This document shows positions 44,601 to 55,980 of a DNA stretch of 64,000 nucleotides, piece by piece (positions within the stretch are counted from its first letter, which is position 1; every line of letters begins with the position of its first letter). A program made the position numbers and the translations under genes. The notes under the pieces were generated by a model, which worked only from the letters and a program-made list of their open reading frames with translations, was not told where the DNA came from and ran no database searches. The DNA comes from Lujinxingia vulgaris (GTDB lineage: Bacteria; Myxococcota_A; Bradymonadia; Bradymonadales; Bradymonadaceae), in contig NZ_VOSM01000001.1 in assembly GCF_007997015.1 (NCBI RefSeq), positions 310,001 to 374,000 on the forward strand, written 5' to 3'.

Positions 44601-44815
44601 CGATCCTGATGACGGCGCTGGCCTCCGGGCTGGGGCTGCTTCCGCTGGCGCTGGCCAGTGGCGAGCCGGGCAGTGAGATTCAGGCGCCGATGGCGATCGT
44701 CATTGTGTTCGGGCTGATCTCGTCAACGGCGCTCAATATGGTTGTGGTGCCGGCGGTGATGTTGCGCTTTGGCTCGGTGGCCAGGGCTGTGCGTGGGGAG
44801 GATGCGAGGGCGTGA
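41699..44815 (+). CDS. Heavy-metal efflux RND transporter (CusA/CzcA family)
   Basis: 1038 residues, the full length of HME-type RND pumps. Two sets of helices surround two large periplasmic loops. Features: MPVDVFPDLTAPTVTVITEA after helix 1, helix 4 motif GALVDDAIIDVENVVRRLRER with the acidic proton-relay residues, LNTMTLGGMAIAVG, and TRNGIMLVTHIRHLVEEEG in the second half. It drives metal out using the proton gradient with the adaptor and channel encoded upstream (10 bases away). Metal specificity is not certain from sequence; Zn/Co/Cd/Ni or Cu all fit. Confidence 0.93.
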   Translation: MIDAMIRWSLANRLFVLVGAAALIVWGVLQMRQMPVDVFPDLTAPTVTVITEAHGMAPEETEQLITFPLESALNGASGVRRVRSSTSVGISVVWVEFEWGSDIYTARQLVAEKIQLVAPSLPPEIDPPVLSPISSIMGEILFVGLRAEDGAHSPGDLRTVADWQVRRRLMAVPGVSQVVPIGGDVMQYQVQVRPEKLAEHRVTLEEVVEAVRATNQNTSAGFYEQGGQEYLIYGLGRVGSTEDIANAVVRPDPKAPLRVMDLADVVMGSAIKRGDAAINGAPAVVMGIQKQPGVNTLKLSEELEAALQTVAEGLPEGMILEQRLLRQADFIETAVDNVTHALRDGALLVILIIGFFLLSGRATLITALAIPLSLVVTVLVLSAMGASLNTMTLGGMAIAVGALVDDAIIDVENVVRRLRERAAAGHQGSLLETVYLASKEVRGSIVFATMIIILVFLPLFFLQGVEGRLLQPLGVAYVVSLAASLLVALTVTPVLCALLLPGSRAVRDGEEPGPVRWLRRHYDALLSRVIGAWPLLVGLSVVGVVVAAVGAWSADRTFLPEFNEGALTISVVSFPGTSLAESNRLGDQVERILLEQPEVQATSRRTGRAELDEHAQGIHASEIDVRLEKKERSEAALLAELRRRFESVVGANVVIGQPISHRIDHMISGTRANIAVKIFGEDLGELRRLAEEVRAQMEGVPGVVDLAVEEQSNLPLAKVHFDRDALATYGLQVDDVAETIETAFYGRTVSRVLEEGRAVDLVVRYPEEALEDLDAVRQTMIPTAGGAWVPLEALADIQRDRGPNQISRENGQRKIVVMSNVGEGQALGAVVEEVSRRVSANVVMPPGYFVEYGGQFEAAQEATRTLSWLSLMVVLGIFLLLYVALSSGRDAGLVMLNLPLALIGGVIGVYVSGGVISVASLIGFITLFGIATRNGIMLVTHIRHLVEEEGVRDPLEAVSRGASERLAPILMTALASGLGLLPLALASGEPGSEIQAPMAIVIVFGLISSTALNMVVVPAVMLRFGSVARAVRGEDARA

Positions 44816-44969
44816 GTTGGGTGATGGCCTTTGAAGAGCTTTACGAAGTACCTTCAGCATGTTCTGAATACGTCTATTGGGTGAACATGCAGCCCGCTTC
44901 TGGTGTTCAGGTCTGAGCGCGTTCAACGTGTCAGATTTTGATGGTCATGATGCATTGAAAGGAGCCTCT

Positions 44970-45377
44970 ATGCTCGGACTTCGCACCGTCATCTACCCCG
45001 TCGACGACTTAAAAGCCGCCACCGCCTGGTACAGCGAGGCTTTTGAGACCACCCCGTATTACGAGACCGAGCATTACGTGGGCTTTGACGTCCACGGCTA
45101 CGAGCTTGGCTTGATGCCCGTCGCTGGCGATCTGGCGCCATCGCTGGGGGGCTCCGAGACGCTCTGGGGTGTCGAGGATATTCAGGCCTCGTTCAAACGA
45201 TTGATTGAGCTCGGGGCGACCTCACTCGTCGAGCCCTGGAACACCGGTGAGGAGATCTGGGTGGCGTCGCTGGCCGATCCTTTCGGCAATCGGTTGGGGC
45301 TGATTTATAACCCGCATTTTCGAGTTCCGCAGGTGCCGAGCCTTCATGAACTTGAGGATGGTGCTGCGGACGAGTAG
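44970..45377 (+). CDS. Glyoxalase/VOC-fold protein
   Basis: 135 residues, single vicinal-oxygen-chelate module pair: RTVIYPVDDLKAATAWYSEAFETTPYYE, GYELGLMP, GVEDIQASFKRLIELGATSLVEPWNTGEEIWVASLADPFGNRLGLIYNP. The family covers glyoxalases, dioxygenases and resistance proteins; substrate unknown. GGAG lies six bases before ATG 44970. Independent gene between the RND operon and a terminator. Confidence 0.85.
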   Translation: MLGLRTVIYPVDDLKAATAWYSEAFETTPYYETEHYVGFDVHGYELGLMPVAGDLAPSLGGSETLWGVEDIQASFKRLIELGATSLVEPWNTGEEIWVASLADPFGNRLGLIYNPHFRVPQVPSLHELEDGAADE

Positions 45378-45484
45378 CCGAAGATGGCGAGAACGGTCGG
45401 TGAGTTTCCCATCGCTCCCGTGCCCTTGATTCTCGCCCGACCTCGGCAGAATTTGCTCCTCTTTTCAGCCCACTCCCCTGATCG

Positions 45485-45520
45485 AAAAAAGCCGACCTCC
45501 TTGCGGAGGCCGGCTTTTTT
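45485..45520. terminator. Bidirectional terminator
   Basis: Stem gccgacctcc/ggaggccggc with one mismatch and a four-base loop, six A before and six T after, between the VOC gene and the convergent giant lipoprotein gene. Confidence 0.88.
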
Positions 45521-45574
45521 ACGTTGAGCGCTGTCGATGCGCAGGTCGGCCGAAGCCAACCCGCGCGAGCAGCG

Positions 45575-48500
45575 TTAGCGGGTGTAGACCGTCGCGTTGA
45601 TCGTGCCGCTCTCAAGCAGCGTGGCGGTGTTGAAGTCCACGATGTTCGCGTTGATCAATGCGTTGATCGGCAGCACGAAGGTTACGTCGTCTTCGCTGGC
45701 GTAATCGCCCTGGTAGACCAGCACGTCGCCGGTGGTCTCGAAGCGAGCGCCCCCGCGGACCTCCAGGCTGTCGAAGGTGTGTGCGGCGCGCAGCGTGTCG
45801 CCCTCGGCCACGAAGCTGGAGAGCAAACTTCCGCCCAGGGGCGCCACGTCGAACCAGAAGTCCGTGGCGTTGTGACCGGTGATGGTCAGGACGAGGTCAT
45901 CGCGAAGATCGCCGTCGTTGGCCTGGGAGGCGATGGGACGGATGCTCTGACCGGCGAAGAAGTCCGGGGCCATCGAGAGGCTCAGGCTGGCCAGACCATC
46001 GGCGAAGACCTCGTCGACGGTGGCCGTGGTGACATCGACCATCGGGGTCACTCCGGGGAGCGTCTTGTTGTCGATGATCAGATTCCCGTAGGTGTTGTTG
46101 ACGCCCTTGAGGAAGATCGTGCCTGCGCCGGCCACGTAGGTGCCACCGCCGCCCTGAGCGAGCACATGGTCGAAGATGGTGGTGCCGGCAAAGCTGCCCT
46201 GCAGGCCACCTGCGTCCATGCCGTGGAGGGCGATGCGACCGCCTCCGCCCGACCCACCGCTGGTACGGCCCAGACCACCGCGTGCGGTGATCACGCCGCT
46301 ACCGGAGAGCGTAGCCGTCTCAATGAGGATGGAGCCACCGGAGCCGCCGCCCTGGTTGGAGCTTGAGCCCGGGTTTCCGTCGGCGCTGATACGACCGTGG
46401 AGCGTGAGCTCGCCGCCGGGGGCCATGGTCAGGTGGAGCTTTCCGCCGCCTCGGTTGCTGCCGTAGCCGGAGCTGCCGAAGGTCGTCGGCCAGATGTACG
46501 AGCCATAGGCGCTGTTGCTGGTTCGACCGCCGAGGCCACCGTGAGACGCACCGGCGTAGGTGCCCACCGATCCGGTGTTGGGCTGAACCTGGTTAGGAGC
46601 CAGGCCGCTGAGCTCGATTGCGGCGTTGGCCGCGATGCTGACCTGCGCCGGGGAGTAGATGCTCAGGCCTTCTTCGTTGCCGGCGGGGTGCCTGAGCATG
46701 GCGTTGTCGCGCAGCTCCAGAAGGCCCGGGAGGTCCACCCTCTCAAAGCGGGCCTGCGAGGCGCCAATGATGCGGATGTTGTTGTCGCTGCGAACTTCCT
46801 CACCGCTGATGGTGCTGTTGGCGATGCGCACCACCGAGCCAGCCCAGAGCTTCTCAATGGTGCCGGTCGCGGCGACGGTGTTCACTGTGTCGACCACCGA
46901 GATGGTCTCTCCGCCCACGACCGTGCCGAAGCCGCCCTCGTAGATCAGGCGGTTGACGCCAGCGAGCTCGGTGAAGTCGGCGTTGATCGCCCCGGAGAGA
47001 CGCATGGTGGAGGTGTCACCGCTGTGGATATCACCCTGGCGCACGAGAATTTCAGCCCCCGGAGCCTCCAACTGTGCGCCACCGCGAACTTCCAGGTTAT
47101 CGAAGACATAGACCGTGCTGAACACCCGGTTCTCGGCGCTGAGTGCGCTTGGGTCACCGCTGAGTTCAAGCGTGGATCGGCTATTGCCGGTCACCCGCAA
47201 GAGCTGATCATCGCTGAGCGTATCGGTGGCGTTCTGAGCCACGTTGGGATTGATGCGCACGCCGCGGTAGAGGTCGGCGGGCATGTCCAGCGCGGTGTCT
47301 TCGATGCTCGAGGTGGTGATGGTGTCGACGGTGCCCGTGGGAATCACCAGCAGAGGCGTGGGTCGAATCGCGTCGTTGTTGTCGACAATCATGTCGCCGT
47401 AGTTCTGCGCCTGGGAGCGCAGCCACACGGTGCCCGCACCACCGTTCTCGTTGCCACTGCCGCCGCCATACGCGGTGAGGGTGGTGTCGATGAGCTCAGG
47501 GGCGAAGTTGCCGGTGAGATTGGCGGGGGTGAAGCCTTCGACGGCGATGCGTCCGCCGCTGCCGCCACCGCCCGAGGAGCCACCCTGGCCACCATTGGCC
47601 TCGATGGCACCGGCGCCGCGCAGGCTGTTGGTGTTGATGTAGATGCTGCCGCCGGCGCCGCCGCCGTAGGTATTGCTGGAGTAGCGGGCGCCGTTGCTCG
47701 CGATGGTCCCGTCGAGGTCGATCACCCCGCCGGGGGCCATCTCAATCCACACGGCACCGCCGCCGCGACGGCTGCCGTAGCCGCCACCACCGAGATGCCT
47801 CGGCGCGCTGTAGTCGCCATAGACCTGGCTTGAGCCGTTAGACCGACCACCCAGGCCGGCGTGCGTGCCGCCGTCGTAGGTCCCCACGCTGTCGTTCAGG
47901 AAGCCCGGGCGACCGGTGTAGCCGCGCTCGCTCACATCAATGCTGGAGCTCGCGTCCACAAAGATGCCCGAGGCGCCCATGATGGCGAGACCGTCTTCGC
48001 TTTCCGTGGTGTGCGTGAGCACGCTGGAGGAGAGCACATCGACGTAGTCTACGGTGATGAGGCTGGCGCTCAGGGTGCTTCCCTCGGCGCTCAGATCACC
48101 CGGGCCATCGATGTTCGTGATGGTCACGGTGCTGTTGGCCACGCGCGCGATGTCGTTGAAACGAAGCGACTCCATGGTGCCCTGGGCTGCTTCCACATCG
48201 ACCCAGTCGATACGCGCCACGCCATCGGGCGTTGACCAGTGGCCAAACTGGCCGGTCAGGCCCATACGCGTGACGCCCGGCAGGTCGAGGAAGTTGGCGC
48301 TGACCGCACCGGAGGTCTCAAAGGTCGAGGTGTCGCCGCTGAAGCGGTCACCTTCGAGCACCAGGATGTCGCCGGGGCTTGTGAGCTGCGCGCCGCCGAT
48401 GACCTGGAGGTTATCGAAGATGTGCATGCCCCGGTAGCTGTCGCTGACCGTCGCCGCCGTCGTCGGATCGCCGTCGAGGATGAAGCTCGTGGCGTCGTGG

Positions 48501-49250
48501 CTCACAATCGCCAGGGCCGTATCGTCGCTGAGCGTTTCGGTGGCGTTCTCGGCGACGTTGGGCTTGATGTAGCTGCCCACGTACCAGTCGGCCGGAACAT
48601 TCAGGCTGAAGTCGCTGATCGACTGTCCGTCGAGGGCGTTGATGACGCTGTCGCCTAGGGCAAGCAGCGGCGTGGTGGCGATGTTGCCACAGTTGTTGAC
48701 GATAAGGTCACCGTTCTCCTGGTCGGTGTTGCGCACAAAGATCGTGCCCGCGCCGCCGACCTCGTTGCCGGTGCCGCCACAGGACTGCACCGCGTCGACA
48801 ACCGACTCGCCAGCAAAGCTATCGTGGAGGCCACCGACCGCGAGGTTCACAAGCGCGATGCGGCCGCCACCGCCACCGCCGCCAGAGCTTCCGCCCTGAC
48901 CGCCGTTGGCGCTGATGACACCGTCACCGCGCAGCTGAGGGGTGGAGAGGTAGATCGAGCCGCCGGCGCCGCCACCGTAGGTGTTGCTGCTGTAGGGCTG
49001 GCCATCGGCACGAAGCGCGCCGTCAATGCGGGTGTAACCGGAGGGACCCACGGTGATGCGCGCCACGCCGCCACCGCGCCGGCTGCCGTAGCCACCGGAG
49101 CCGGGTGTCGAAGGCGACTGGATGTTGCCGTTGACCTCATTCGAGCTGCGACCGCCCAGACCACCGTGGGAGCCGCCCCCGTAGGTGCCGCGCTCGCCAG
49201 AGCCCTCCACCGCACCCAGGATGCCCTTGGCGGAGACGTCCAGGGCACTC
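45575..49250 (-). repeat. Three ~1.3-kb in-gene modules
   Basis: The GTYxGxxHxGLGGR motif recurs at about 49.19, 47.88 and 46.56 kb (spacing about 1.31-1.32 kb), followed each time by GGYGSxRGGG and GGGAGGSI motifs. The three copies are clearly related but diverged in DNA, indicating old duplication. Confidence 0.75.
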
Positions 49251-52200
49251 GCCGCGTCGATGCTGAAGATGGTGTCGACGCTGATGTCGAGGAAGCTGTC
49301 CTCGTCGTGCGTCAGAACCGCGCCGTCTTTGAGCTGGAGGCACTCGAAGTGGTGGGTGCCGTTGATGGTCACGGTGATGGGAGCGTCGATGACCAGGCAG
49401 GCGTCCTCAAAGGTCTCGTCGCCGGCGTCGATGGTCGTGTCGGTCACGATGGTCGAGGAGACGACATAGGAGAAGCCGTTGGCAATCGTCACCGACTCGC
49501 CATCGGTGTCGGTCACGGTCACGTCCGCCGAGCCCACACTTCCGGCCGGGCTACGGCCTTCGATGCGGGTCGGTGAGAGGATCGCAATGCCGGTGGCCGG
49601 CGTGCCGCCAATGCTCACGGTGGTGCCGGGGACAAAGCCCGAGCCTTCGAGCACGAAGGCCGTGCCACCGCTCTCGCTACCGTAGTTGGGCTGAAGGCCG
49701 GTGGCCGTCAGCGTGCGGGTGAGCGGGTCGGTGCCCTGGTCGAGCTCGTCGCCGTCGTTGATGCCGTCGCCGTCGGTGTCCGGATCCAGAGGATCGGTCT
49801 CACCGGCGTCGACAACACCGTTGCCGTTGATGTCTTCTTCGCCATCGCGCAGGCCGTCGCCATCGGCGTCCGGGTTAAGCGGGCGCAGATCTTCACGGTC
49901 ATTGACGCCGTCGCCGTCGGTATCCGGGTTGAGCGGGTTGGTGATGACGCCGTCGCTGCCGGCGGTCGTCTCTTCAACGTCGCTGAGGCCGTCGCCGTCA
50001 TCGTCAGAGTCGAGCTCGTCTGGCGTGCCGTCGCCGTCGGTGTCGCGGCTGTACTCCGGGGCAGCGGGCAGGGCGTCTTCGCCGTCGGGGATACCGTCGC
50101 CGTCGGTGTCCGCGTTGAGCGGGTCGGTCTCACCGGAATCAAAGACGCCGTTCAAGTTGCGGTCTTCGTAGCCGTCGCTCAAGCCGTCGCCGTCGGTGTC
50201 CGCATTGGTCGGATCGGTCTCGCCAGCGTCGACGATGCCGTTGGCGTTCTTGTCTTCCTGCCCGTCGAGCAGGCCGTCTTCGTCGGTGTCCGGGTTATTC
50301 GGATCGGGGTCGACCGCGTTGGGAAGCCCGTCGCCATCGAGGTCGCCGGTGGGGTTGGTGTCGGCGATAAGAGGCTCGGGATCGACGCCGTCGAGGATAC
50401 CGTCACCGTCGGTGTCGTTATCCAGAGGATCGGTCTCGCCAGCGTCGACGCGTCCGTTGGAGTTGCGGTCTTCCTGACCGTCGACCAGGCCGTCGCTGTC
50501 CGTGTCGGCAATGATCGGAGAGGTCTCATTCGGGTCAACGATGCCGTCGCCATTGCGATCTTCCTGGCCGTCGAGCAGCCCGTCGTTGTCGGCGTCAGCG
50601 TTGTTCGGGAAGGCGTCAAAGATATCAGGCACCCCGTCGCCGTCGCTGTCCGCATCGCTTACCGGAAGATCCGGGTTCAGCGGGTGACTGTCCACACCGT
50701 CGAGGATGCCGTCGCCGTCGGTGTCCGGGTTAAGCGCATCGGTCTCGGTGCCGTCGGCGATGCCGTTGGCGTTGCGGTCCTCCGTGCCGTCATCGATGCC
50801 GTCGTCGTCGGTGTCCGCATCGTTGGGGTCGGTTTCACCCTGATCGACGATGCCGTTACCGTTGCGATCTTCCTGGCCATCGAGCAGCCCGTCGCCATCG
50901 GCGTCAGCGTTGTCGGGATCGCCGTCCACGCTGTCAGGGACACCATCAAAGTCGCTGTCGAGCTCGCCCGGAAGCGGCAGCGTCGGGTCCAGAGGGTGGT
51001 TGTCGACACCGTCGTAATACCCGTCACCGTCGGTGTCGGGGGTGAGCGGGTCGGTCTCATCGGCGTCGACTTCGCCGCTGCCGTTGAGGTCTTCCAGTCC
51101 GTCGTTAAGCCCGTCGTTGTCGGTGTCCGCATCCATCGGATCGGTCTCACCGGCATCGATGACGCCGTTGGCGTTACGATCTTCCTGGCCGTCGAGCAGC
51201 CCGTCGCCGTCGGCGTCGGGGTTGTTCGGATCGGGATCGACCGCGTCGGGCAGCCCATCCCCATCGCTATCACCGATGGTCGGGCCCGGGACGAAGGGAT
51301 CGAGCGGGTCGGGATCAACGCCATCGAGCACGCCGTCGTCGTCGGTGTCCGCGTTGTCGGCGCGGGTACCGATGGCGACTTCGTCGATGTTGCGCAGACC
51401 GTCACCGTCCGGATCGTCAAAAGCGTCGCGGACCAGCGGGTCGGTTCCCGCCGCGCGCTCCTGACTGTCGGTCATCGTGTCGCCGTCGGTGTCGGCCAGC
51501 AGCGGATCGGTGCCGATGGCAACCTCAACACCGTCGTTAAGCCCGTCGCCGTCGCTGTCCGGATCGAGCGGATCGGTGCCGTAGGCCGACTCCAGCCCGT
51601 CGTTCAGGTCGTCGCCATCGGTATCCGGATTGAGCGGGTCGGTCTCACCCGCATCGACGATGCCGTTGGCGTTAGCGTCCTCGTCGCCGTCGCGCAGCCC
51701 GTCGTTATCGGTGTCCGGATCGTTGGGATCGGTATCCGAGACCTTGACCTCAAGACCATCGGAGAGACGGTCGTTGTCGGTATCACCGCTGAAGGGGTCG
51801 GTCTCGCCAGGATCGACGATGCCGTTACCGTTTTTGTCTTCCTGGCCGTCGAGCAGCCCGTCGTTATCGCTGTCCGGGTTGTCCGGATCGTTGTCGATGG
51901 CGTTGGGCACGCCGTCGCCGTCGCGGTCAGCCGCGCTATCGGCTTCGCTTCCGGGCACGGTCGGCTCATCGTCAACGCTGTCGAGAATCCCGTCGCCGTC
52001 GCTGTCCGAGTTGTTCGGGTCGGTCACCGCGCCATCTTCACCCGGGATGCTCTCCTCGAAGTCGTCAAGGCCGTCGCCGTCGCTATCCGGGTTGGTCGGG
52101 TCGGTCTCACCCTCGTCGACGACGCCGTTGCCGTTTGTGTCTTCCTGACCGTCGAGCAGCCCGTCGCCGTCGGTGTCGGGGTTGTCCGGATCGGGATCCA

Positions 52201-53341
52201 CATCGTCCGCGACACCGTCGCCGTCGCGATCCGCCGGGCCGCCTTCACCGGGCACGTTGGGATCGGTGGGATCGGGGTCGACGCTGTCCAGGATGCCGTC
52301 GTTGTCGGTGTCGTTGCTCAGCGGATCGGTGACAAAACCGTCGTTGCCGGGGACAACCTCTTCCCCATCACTCAAGCCATCGCCGTCGCTATCCGGGTTG
52401 GTCGGATAGGTCTCACCGGGGTCAACTTCGCCATTGAGGTTCTCGTCTTCCTCCCCATCAAAGAGCCCGTCGCCGTCGGTGTCAGCGTTGTTGGGATCGG
52501 GATCGAGGTCGTCGGAGATGCCGTCGCCATCGGCATCATTGTCGGCGGCCGGCTCAAGCGGGAAAGGATCTTCGCCATCGGGGATGCCGTCGCCGTCGGT
52601 GTCGGCATTGGTCGGGTCGGTCCCCAGCTGGACTTCGTCGTAGTCGCTGATCCCGTCGCCGTCGGTATCGACCTCGTTGGGGTTGGTACCCAGATCGAGC
52701 TCCTCGGCGTCGGTGAGTCCGTCACCGTCGGTGTCCACGTTCGGGTCGCTGAAGGGAATCAGGGGGTTGGGATCTTCGCCGTCGAGCAGCCCGTCGTCGT
52801 CGGTGTCCTCATCCAGAGGATCGGTCCCCAGCATGATCTCGTCGCCGTCGGAGAGCCCGTCGTCGTCGCTGTCGTCATCGAGCGGGTCGGTGCCTTCGGC
52901 CTTCTCCTGATCGTCGTTGAGCCCGTCGCCGTCGGTGTCTTTCTTAAGCGGGTCGGTCCCGTCATCGACCTCGTCACCGTCGTTGAGCCCGTCCCCATCG
53001 GTATCCGGGTTCAGCGGGTCGGTGCCCGCCGCCATCTCCTCGCCATCATTAAGCCCGTCGTGATCGCTGTCGACGTTGAGCGGATTGGTGCCCTGGCTGA
53101 CTTCACCACCATCGGTGACCCCGTCGCCATCAGTGTCCGGGTTGTTGGGGTCAGTCCCGAGCGCTGCTTCTTCGGCATCGGTGAGGCCGTCGCCGTCGGC
53201 GTCATCGGGGAGCACCTCTCCAACATCGGCGTCGGGCTCGCCGGCGTCGACATCCGGGTTGACGTTGGATGCCACCCCTTCATCACCGCAGGCCACGGCG
53301 ACGGAGAGAAGCACAGAAAGCAAGACGAGACGAAATCTCAT
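45575..53341 (-). CDS. Giant TSP3-repeat lipoprotein with Gly-rich C-terminal modules
   Basis: 2588 residues from ATG 53341, with a lipobox at SVAVAC. Residues about 50-1205 are dozens of calcium-binding thrombospondin type-3 repeats (DxDGDGLxDGxE, [13 protein letters not shown]). An IPT/TIG domain follows (about 1209-1295: [32 protein letters not shown]). The C-terminal half has three Gly-rich modules at roughly 437-residue spacing, each with [14 protein letters not shown], [10 protein letters not shown] and [13 protein letters not shown] motifs, probably beta-helical. A long extended adhesin or surface filament is likely. An upstream GTG at 53419 would add 26 residues and block the signal peptide. 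Confidence 0.88.
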   Translation of the reverse strand: MRFRLVLLSVLLSVAVACGDEGVASNVNPDVDAGEPDADVGEVLPDDADGDGLTDAEEAALGTDPNNPDTDGDGVTDGGEVSQGTNPLNVDSDHDGLNDGEEMAAGTDPLNPDTDGDGLNDGDEVDDGTDPLKKDTDGDGLNDDQEKAEGTDPLDDDSDDDGLSDGDEIMLGTDPLDEDTDDDGLLDGEDPNPLIPFSDPNVDTDGDGLTDAEELDLGTNPNEVDTDGDGISDYDEVQLGTDPTNADTDGDGIPDGEDPFPLEPAADNDADGDGISDDLDPDPNNADTDGDGLFDGEEDENLNGEVDPGETYPTNPDSDGDGLSDGEEVVPGNDGFVTDPLSNDTDNDGILDSVDPDPTDPNVPGEGGPADRDGDGVADDVDPDPDNPDTDGDGLLDGQEDTNGNGVVDEGETDPTNPDSDGDGLDDFEESIPGEDGAVTDPNNSDSDGDGILDSVDDEPTVPGSEADSAADRDGDGVPNAIDNDPDNPDSDNDGLLDGQEDKNGNGIVDPGETDPFSGDTDNDRLSDGLEVKVSDTDPNDPDTDNDGLRDGDEDANANGIVDAGETDPLNPDTDGDDLNDGLESAYGTDPLDPDSDGDGLNDGVEVAIGTDPLLADTDGDTMTDSQERAAGTDPLVRDAFDDPDGDGLRNIDEVAIGTRADNADTDDDGVLDGVDPDPLDPFVPGPTIGDSDGDGLPDAVDPDPNNPDADGDGLLDGQEDRNANGVIDAGETDPMDADTDNDGLNDGLEDLNGSGEVDADETDPLTPDTDGDGYYDGVDNHPLDPTLPLPGELDSDFDGVPDSVDGDPDNADADGDGLLDGQEDRNGNGIVDQGETDPNDADTDDDGIDDGTEDRNANGIADGTETDALNPDTDGDGILDGVDSHPLNPDLPVSDADSDGDGVPDIFDAFPNNADADNDGLLDGQEDRNGDGIVDPNETSPIIADTDSDGLVDGQEDRNSNGRVDAGETDPLDNDTDGDGILDGVDPEPLIADTNPTGDLDGDGLPNAVDPDPNNPDTDEDGLLDGQEDKNANGIVDAGETDPTNADTDGDGLSDGYEDRNLNGVFDSGETDPLNADTDGDGIPDGEDALPAAPEYSRDTDGDGTPDELDSDDDGDGLSDVEETTAGSDGVITNPLNPDTDGDGVNDREDLRPLNPDADGDGLRDGEEDINGNGVVDAGETDPLDPDTDGDGINDGDELDQGTDPLTRTLTATGLQPNYGSESGGTAFVLEGSGFVPGTTVSIGGTPATGIAILSPTRIEGRSPAGSVGSADVTVTDTDGESVTIANGFSYVVSSTIVTDTTIDAGDETFEDACLVIDAPITVTINGTHHFECLQLKDGAVLTHDEDSFLDISVDTIFSIDAASALDVSAKGILGAVEGSGERGTYGGGSHGGLGGRSSNEVNGNIQSPSTPGSGGYGSRRGGGVARITVGPSGYTRIDGALRADGQPYSSNTYGGGAGGSIYLSTPQLRGDGVISANGGQGGSSGGGGGGGRIALVNLAVGGLHDSFAGESVVDAVQSCGGTGNEVGGAGTIFVRNTDQENGDLIVNNCGNIATTPLLALGDSVINALDGQSISDFSLNVPADWYVGSYIKPNVAENATETLSDDTALAIVSHDATSFILDGDPTTAATVSDSYRGMHIFDNLQVIGGAQLTSPGDILVLEGDRFSGDTSTFETSGAVSANFLDLPGVTRMGLTGQFGHWSTPDGVARIDWVDVEAAQGTMESLRFNDIARVANSTVTITNIDGPGDLSAEGSTLSASLITVDYVDVLSSSVLTHTTESEDGLAIMGASGIFVDASSSIDVSERGYTGRPGFLNDSVGTYDGGTHAGLGGRSNGSSQVYGDYSAPRHLGGGGYGSRRGGGAVWIEMAPGGVIDLDGTIASNGARYSSNTYGGGAGGSIYINTNSLRGAGAIEANGGQGGSSGGGGSGGRIAVEGFTPANLTGNFAPELIDTTLTAYGGGSGNENGGAGTVWLRSQAQNYGDMIVDNNDAIRPTPLLVIPTGTVDTITTSSIEDTALDMPADLYRGVRINPNVAQNATDTLSDDQLLRVTGNSRSTLELSGDPSALSAENRVFSTVYVFDNLEVRGGAQLEAPGAEILVRQGDIHSGDTSTMRLSGAINADFTELAGVNRLIYEGGFGTVVGGETISVVDTVNTVAATGTIEKLWAGSVVRIANSTISGEEVRSDNNIRIIGASQARFERVDLPGLLELRDNAMLRHPAGNEEGLSIYSPAQVSIAANAAIELSGLAPNQVQPNTGSVGTYAGASHGGLGGRTSNSAYGSYIWPTTFGSSGYGSNRGGGKLHLTMAPGGELTLHGRISADGNPGSSSNQGGGSGGSILIETATLSGSGVITARGGLGRTSGGSGGGGRIALHGMDAGGLQGSFAGTTIFDHVLAQGGGGTYVAGAGTIFLKGVNNTYGNLIIDNKTLPGVTPMVDVTTATVDEVFADGLASLSLSMAPDFFAGQSIRPIASQANDGDLRDDLVLTITGHNATDFWFDVAPLGGSLLSSFVAEGDTLRAAHTFDSLEVRGGARFETTGDVLVYQGDYASEDDVTFVLPINALINANIVDFNTATLLESGTINATVYTR

Positions 53342-53876
53342 GACAAACCTGGATCGAGGGTGTGACAAGGACTCAAAATCTCCCCCGCAGTTGGGGCGGA
53401 CAGAGGCCCGGCACCACACACATGGTGTTCTTTTGCTGAGTTCGGAAGGTAGAGCAGGGGGGACTCGGGGAGGGGGTAGAGCTAAATACTTTCAAAGCCT
53501 TACAATACTAAACGATTTTTTACAACCGAGCCCCTGAAACGGGAGCTGGCCCCCATTTTATGCGGTAGATGCGCTCGCATTGCCGGAACTACGAATGGAG
53601 AGTGGCGACGGCGAGTACGCTTGTTTGGAGAAAATGAGCATGAGGAGGGAGGAGACTGTGAGGTGCCTCCGTCCTTCGCCACGAACATGGTTTCGCGATG
53701 ATGAAGGACAGTCAGACGATCACGGCCCCCGGGAAGTTGTCAGGTCCAGGCAAGGAGAGACGCTGGCGGTCGGGACCCGGGGGCCCGACCTCGCTCATCT
53801 TCGCGGGATGCGATGGGTTTCAGGCGCCGCACACGCCTGCATTCTCCCAAATTATCTGAGGCGGTGGGGCAGGGCG
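53342..53876. other. Intergenic region upstream of the giant lipoprotein
   Basis: No credible gene is visible in these 535 bases. An AT-rich island at 53481-53525, unusual for this genome, contains TTGTAA with TAAGGC 17 bases later on the minus strand and may hold the promoter of the giant gene. The remainder shows nothing distinctive. Confidence 0.45.
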
Positions 53877-55835
53877 TCAGCGCTTCTCTTCCAGCGCGCT
53901 CCACTCTGCCCACAATCGCTTGATGGACTCACTTAAGGCTTGCAACTCTCGGTTAAGCGGCCCCACCTCCGCGCTCCGGCTGGCATAAAGCGCCGGATCA
54001 CTCAGCTGCGCTTCGATACCCCCCTTCTTCTCCTCGAGCTTCTCCAGCTCGCCTTCAAGCTCCTCAAGGCGTTGACGCTCTTTAAAGCTCAACCCCACGC
54101 GCTCCGGCTTTGACGTGCGCGTCTTCTGAGCCTCTTCCTTACGCCGCACCTTAGCGTTCGCGGTCGCGTTGGCCGCCCCGCCCACCGCCGAGGTTTTCGC
54201 CGGGGAGCGCGCCGGCCGCCGCGCGCGGTACGCGTCGTAATCGCCCTCATAACGTTGCAGAGTGTGATCTTCGACGGCCGCGATCGCCGTACACGTCGCG
54301 TTGAGGAAGTAGCGGTCGTGGCTCACCATCACCACGCACCCTTCAAAGCCGGAGAGCGCCTCTTCCAGCGCATGCAGCGCCATCATATCGAGGTCGTTGG
54401 TGGGCTCATCGAGGATGAGCACGTTGGCGTTCTGCGCGATGACCTTCGCCAGCGCCAGGCGTCGACGCTGCCCCCCGGAGAGGGTGCGCACCTTTGCGCG
54501 CTGCAGGTGTTTGTCGAAGAGAAAGCGCGCCAGGTAGTCGCGTTTATGCAGGCGCTGGTTGCCCAGCCACACATAGTCGCTCACCCCCATCGCCTCCAAC
54601 ACGGTGGCCTCGGGAGGCCCGCCGCTGGCGTCCTGCCGAAGATAAGCGATCTCGGTCTGCTCCCCGTGCTCCACTCGCCCCGCGTCGGGACGCAGGTTTC
54701 CTACGAGCATCTCCAGGAGCGTGGACTTGCCGCAGCCGTTGGGCCCCACGATCCCCACCCTGTCTCCGGGGCGAAGGCTCAGATGCGCCGATTCAAAGAG
54801 CGCCACCGCCTCGCTGCCCTCGCGCCGCGCGCTATCAAAGGACTTCCAGATGCCCGCCGCCACCAGAATTTGATCGCTAAAGGGGCCCGGCGGCGGGATC
54901 TCAATCTCGATCTGGCGCCGCTGGTACACAGGCTCCTGCCGCCCCGCCTCCTCGATCTCCTCCACCCGCCACCGCGCTCGCCGCGCCGTCGATTTCGCGC
55001 TTCCGTCGAGCCACTCGCGCTCGCGCTCCAGCTCTTTCTGACGTTTTTCTTCGGTGCGCTCCCGCACCTCCATGCGATGCAGCCGCCGCTCCATATAGGT
55101 TTTGAAGCTGCCCGGGTAATCGTAGAAGCCGTCGTGGTCGATCTCGAGGATGCGTCCGGCGACCTGTTCCAGAAAGTAGCGGTCGTGCGTGATCAGCATC
55201 AGCGCGCCCTGGCGAGCCTGAAGCCATCCCTCAAGCCACTCCACGGCCTCGGCGTCGAGGTGGTTAGTCGGCTCGTCGAGCAACAAAAGCTCCGCATCGT
55301 CGAGCAGCGCGCGCGCAAGCCCCACGCGCCGGCGCTGGCCGCCGGAGAGCAGACGCATCGGAACATCGATCAGCGCCGAGAGGCCCAGGCGATCGAGCAT
55401 CTCTTCGACGCGATGCTCCCAGTCCCAGCCTCCGATAAGCTCAATATGGTGTTGAAGCTCGGCCTGGCGCTCCAGCAGCTCCGCCATCTGCGCGCTGTCC
55501 ATCGGCTCGGCGAGTTGTGTGCTCACCGCGTTGAAGTCTTCAATCGCCTGGCGCGTCGGCGCCATCGCCCGCGCCACGACCTGCCGGCAGGTGGTCTGCG
55601 GCCCGAACGCGACCTCCTGCGCGAGGTAGCCCACACGCGTGCCGCCCCGCAGCGTGATGTCGCCCTGGTCGGAGTTGAGCTCCCCGGCGATCAGCTTCAG
55701 CAGCGTAGATTTGCCGCAACCGTTGGGGCCAACCACCGCCACCCGCTCTCCGGCGTCGAGCCCGAAGCTCACATCCCGGTAGAGCGCCCTGGCACCGAAG
55801 CTCATGCTTAAATTTCGAACGTTTAAGAGGTTCAT
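53877..55835 (-). CDS. ABC-F family ATPase, Uup type
   Basis: 652 residues; two ATPase domains without membrane segments. First: VAVVGPNGCGKSTLLKLIAGEL (near 33-54), LLSGGQRRRVGLARALLDDAELLLLDEPTNHLDAEA. Second: VGIVGPNGCGKSTLLEMLVG (near 358), TLSGGQRRRLALAKVIAQNANVLILDEPTNDLDM. Between them lies a basic helical linker, and at the C-terminus a coiled coil (LSFKERQRLEELEGELEKLEEKKGGIEAQL), the mark of Uup rather than EttA. ABC-F proteins act on the ribosome or in DNA repair (Uup). GGAG five bases before ATG. Confidence 0.92.
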   Translation of the reverse strand: MNLLNVRNLSMSFGARALYRDVSFGLDAGERVAVVGPNGCGKSTLLKLIAGELNSDQGDITLRGGTRVGYLAQEVAFGPQTTCRQVVARAMAPTRQAIEDFNAVSTQLAEPMDSAQMAELLERQAELQHHIELIGGWDWEHRVEEMLDRLGLSALIDVPMRLLSGGQRRRVGLARALLDDAELLLLDEPTNHLDAEAVEWLEGWLQARQGALMLITHDRYFLEQVAGRILEIDHDGFYDYPGSFKTYMERRLHRMEVRERTEEKRQKELEREREWLDGSAKSTARRARWRVEEIEEAGRQEPVYQRRQIEIEIPPPGPFSDQILVAAGIWKSFDSARREGSEAVALFESAHLSLRPGDRVGIVGPNGCGKSTLLEMLVGNLRPDAGRVEHGEQTEIAYLRQDASGGPPEATVLEAMGVSDYVWLGNQRLHKRDYLARFLFDKHLQRAKVRTLSGGQRRRLALAKVIAQNANVLILDEPTNDLDMMALHALEEALSGFEGCVVMVSHDRYFLNATCTAIAAVEDHTLQRYEGDYDAYRARRPARSPAKTSAVGGAANATANAKVRRKEEAQKTRTSKPERVGLSFKERQRLEELEGELEKLEEKKGGIEAQLSDPALYASRSAEVGPLNRELQALSESIKRLWAEWSALEEKR

Positions 55836-55980
55836 GCGCTCCGTTTATCACAGGTAAGCGGTTGAGGTCAGGCTCGGCCTCGGTTCACCCTGAGGCCCTG
55901 AAATAGCGGGTGAGTGTGAGTTCTTCTTCCATTGAGCCCCGAAGACCCACTGGCGATCCGTCACGAGCAAGGAGACAACG

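Noticed and set aside
50684-53365. Open frame of about 890 codons on the plus strand
   Set aside because: It is the antisense of the repeated GAC/GGC codons of the TSP3 region; valine-rich low complexity and no ribosome site.
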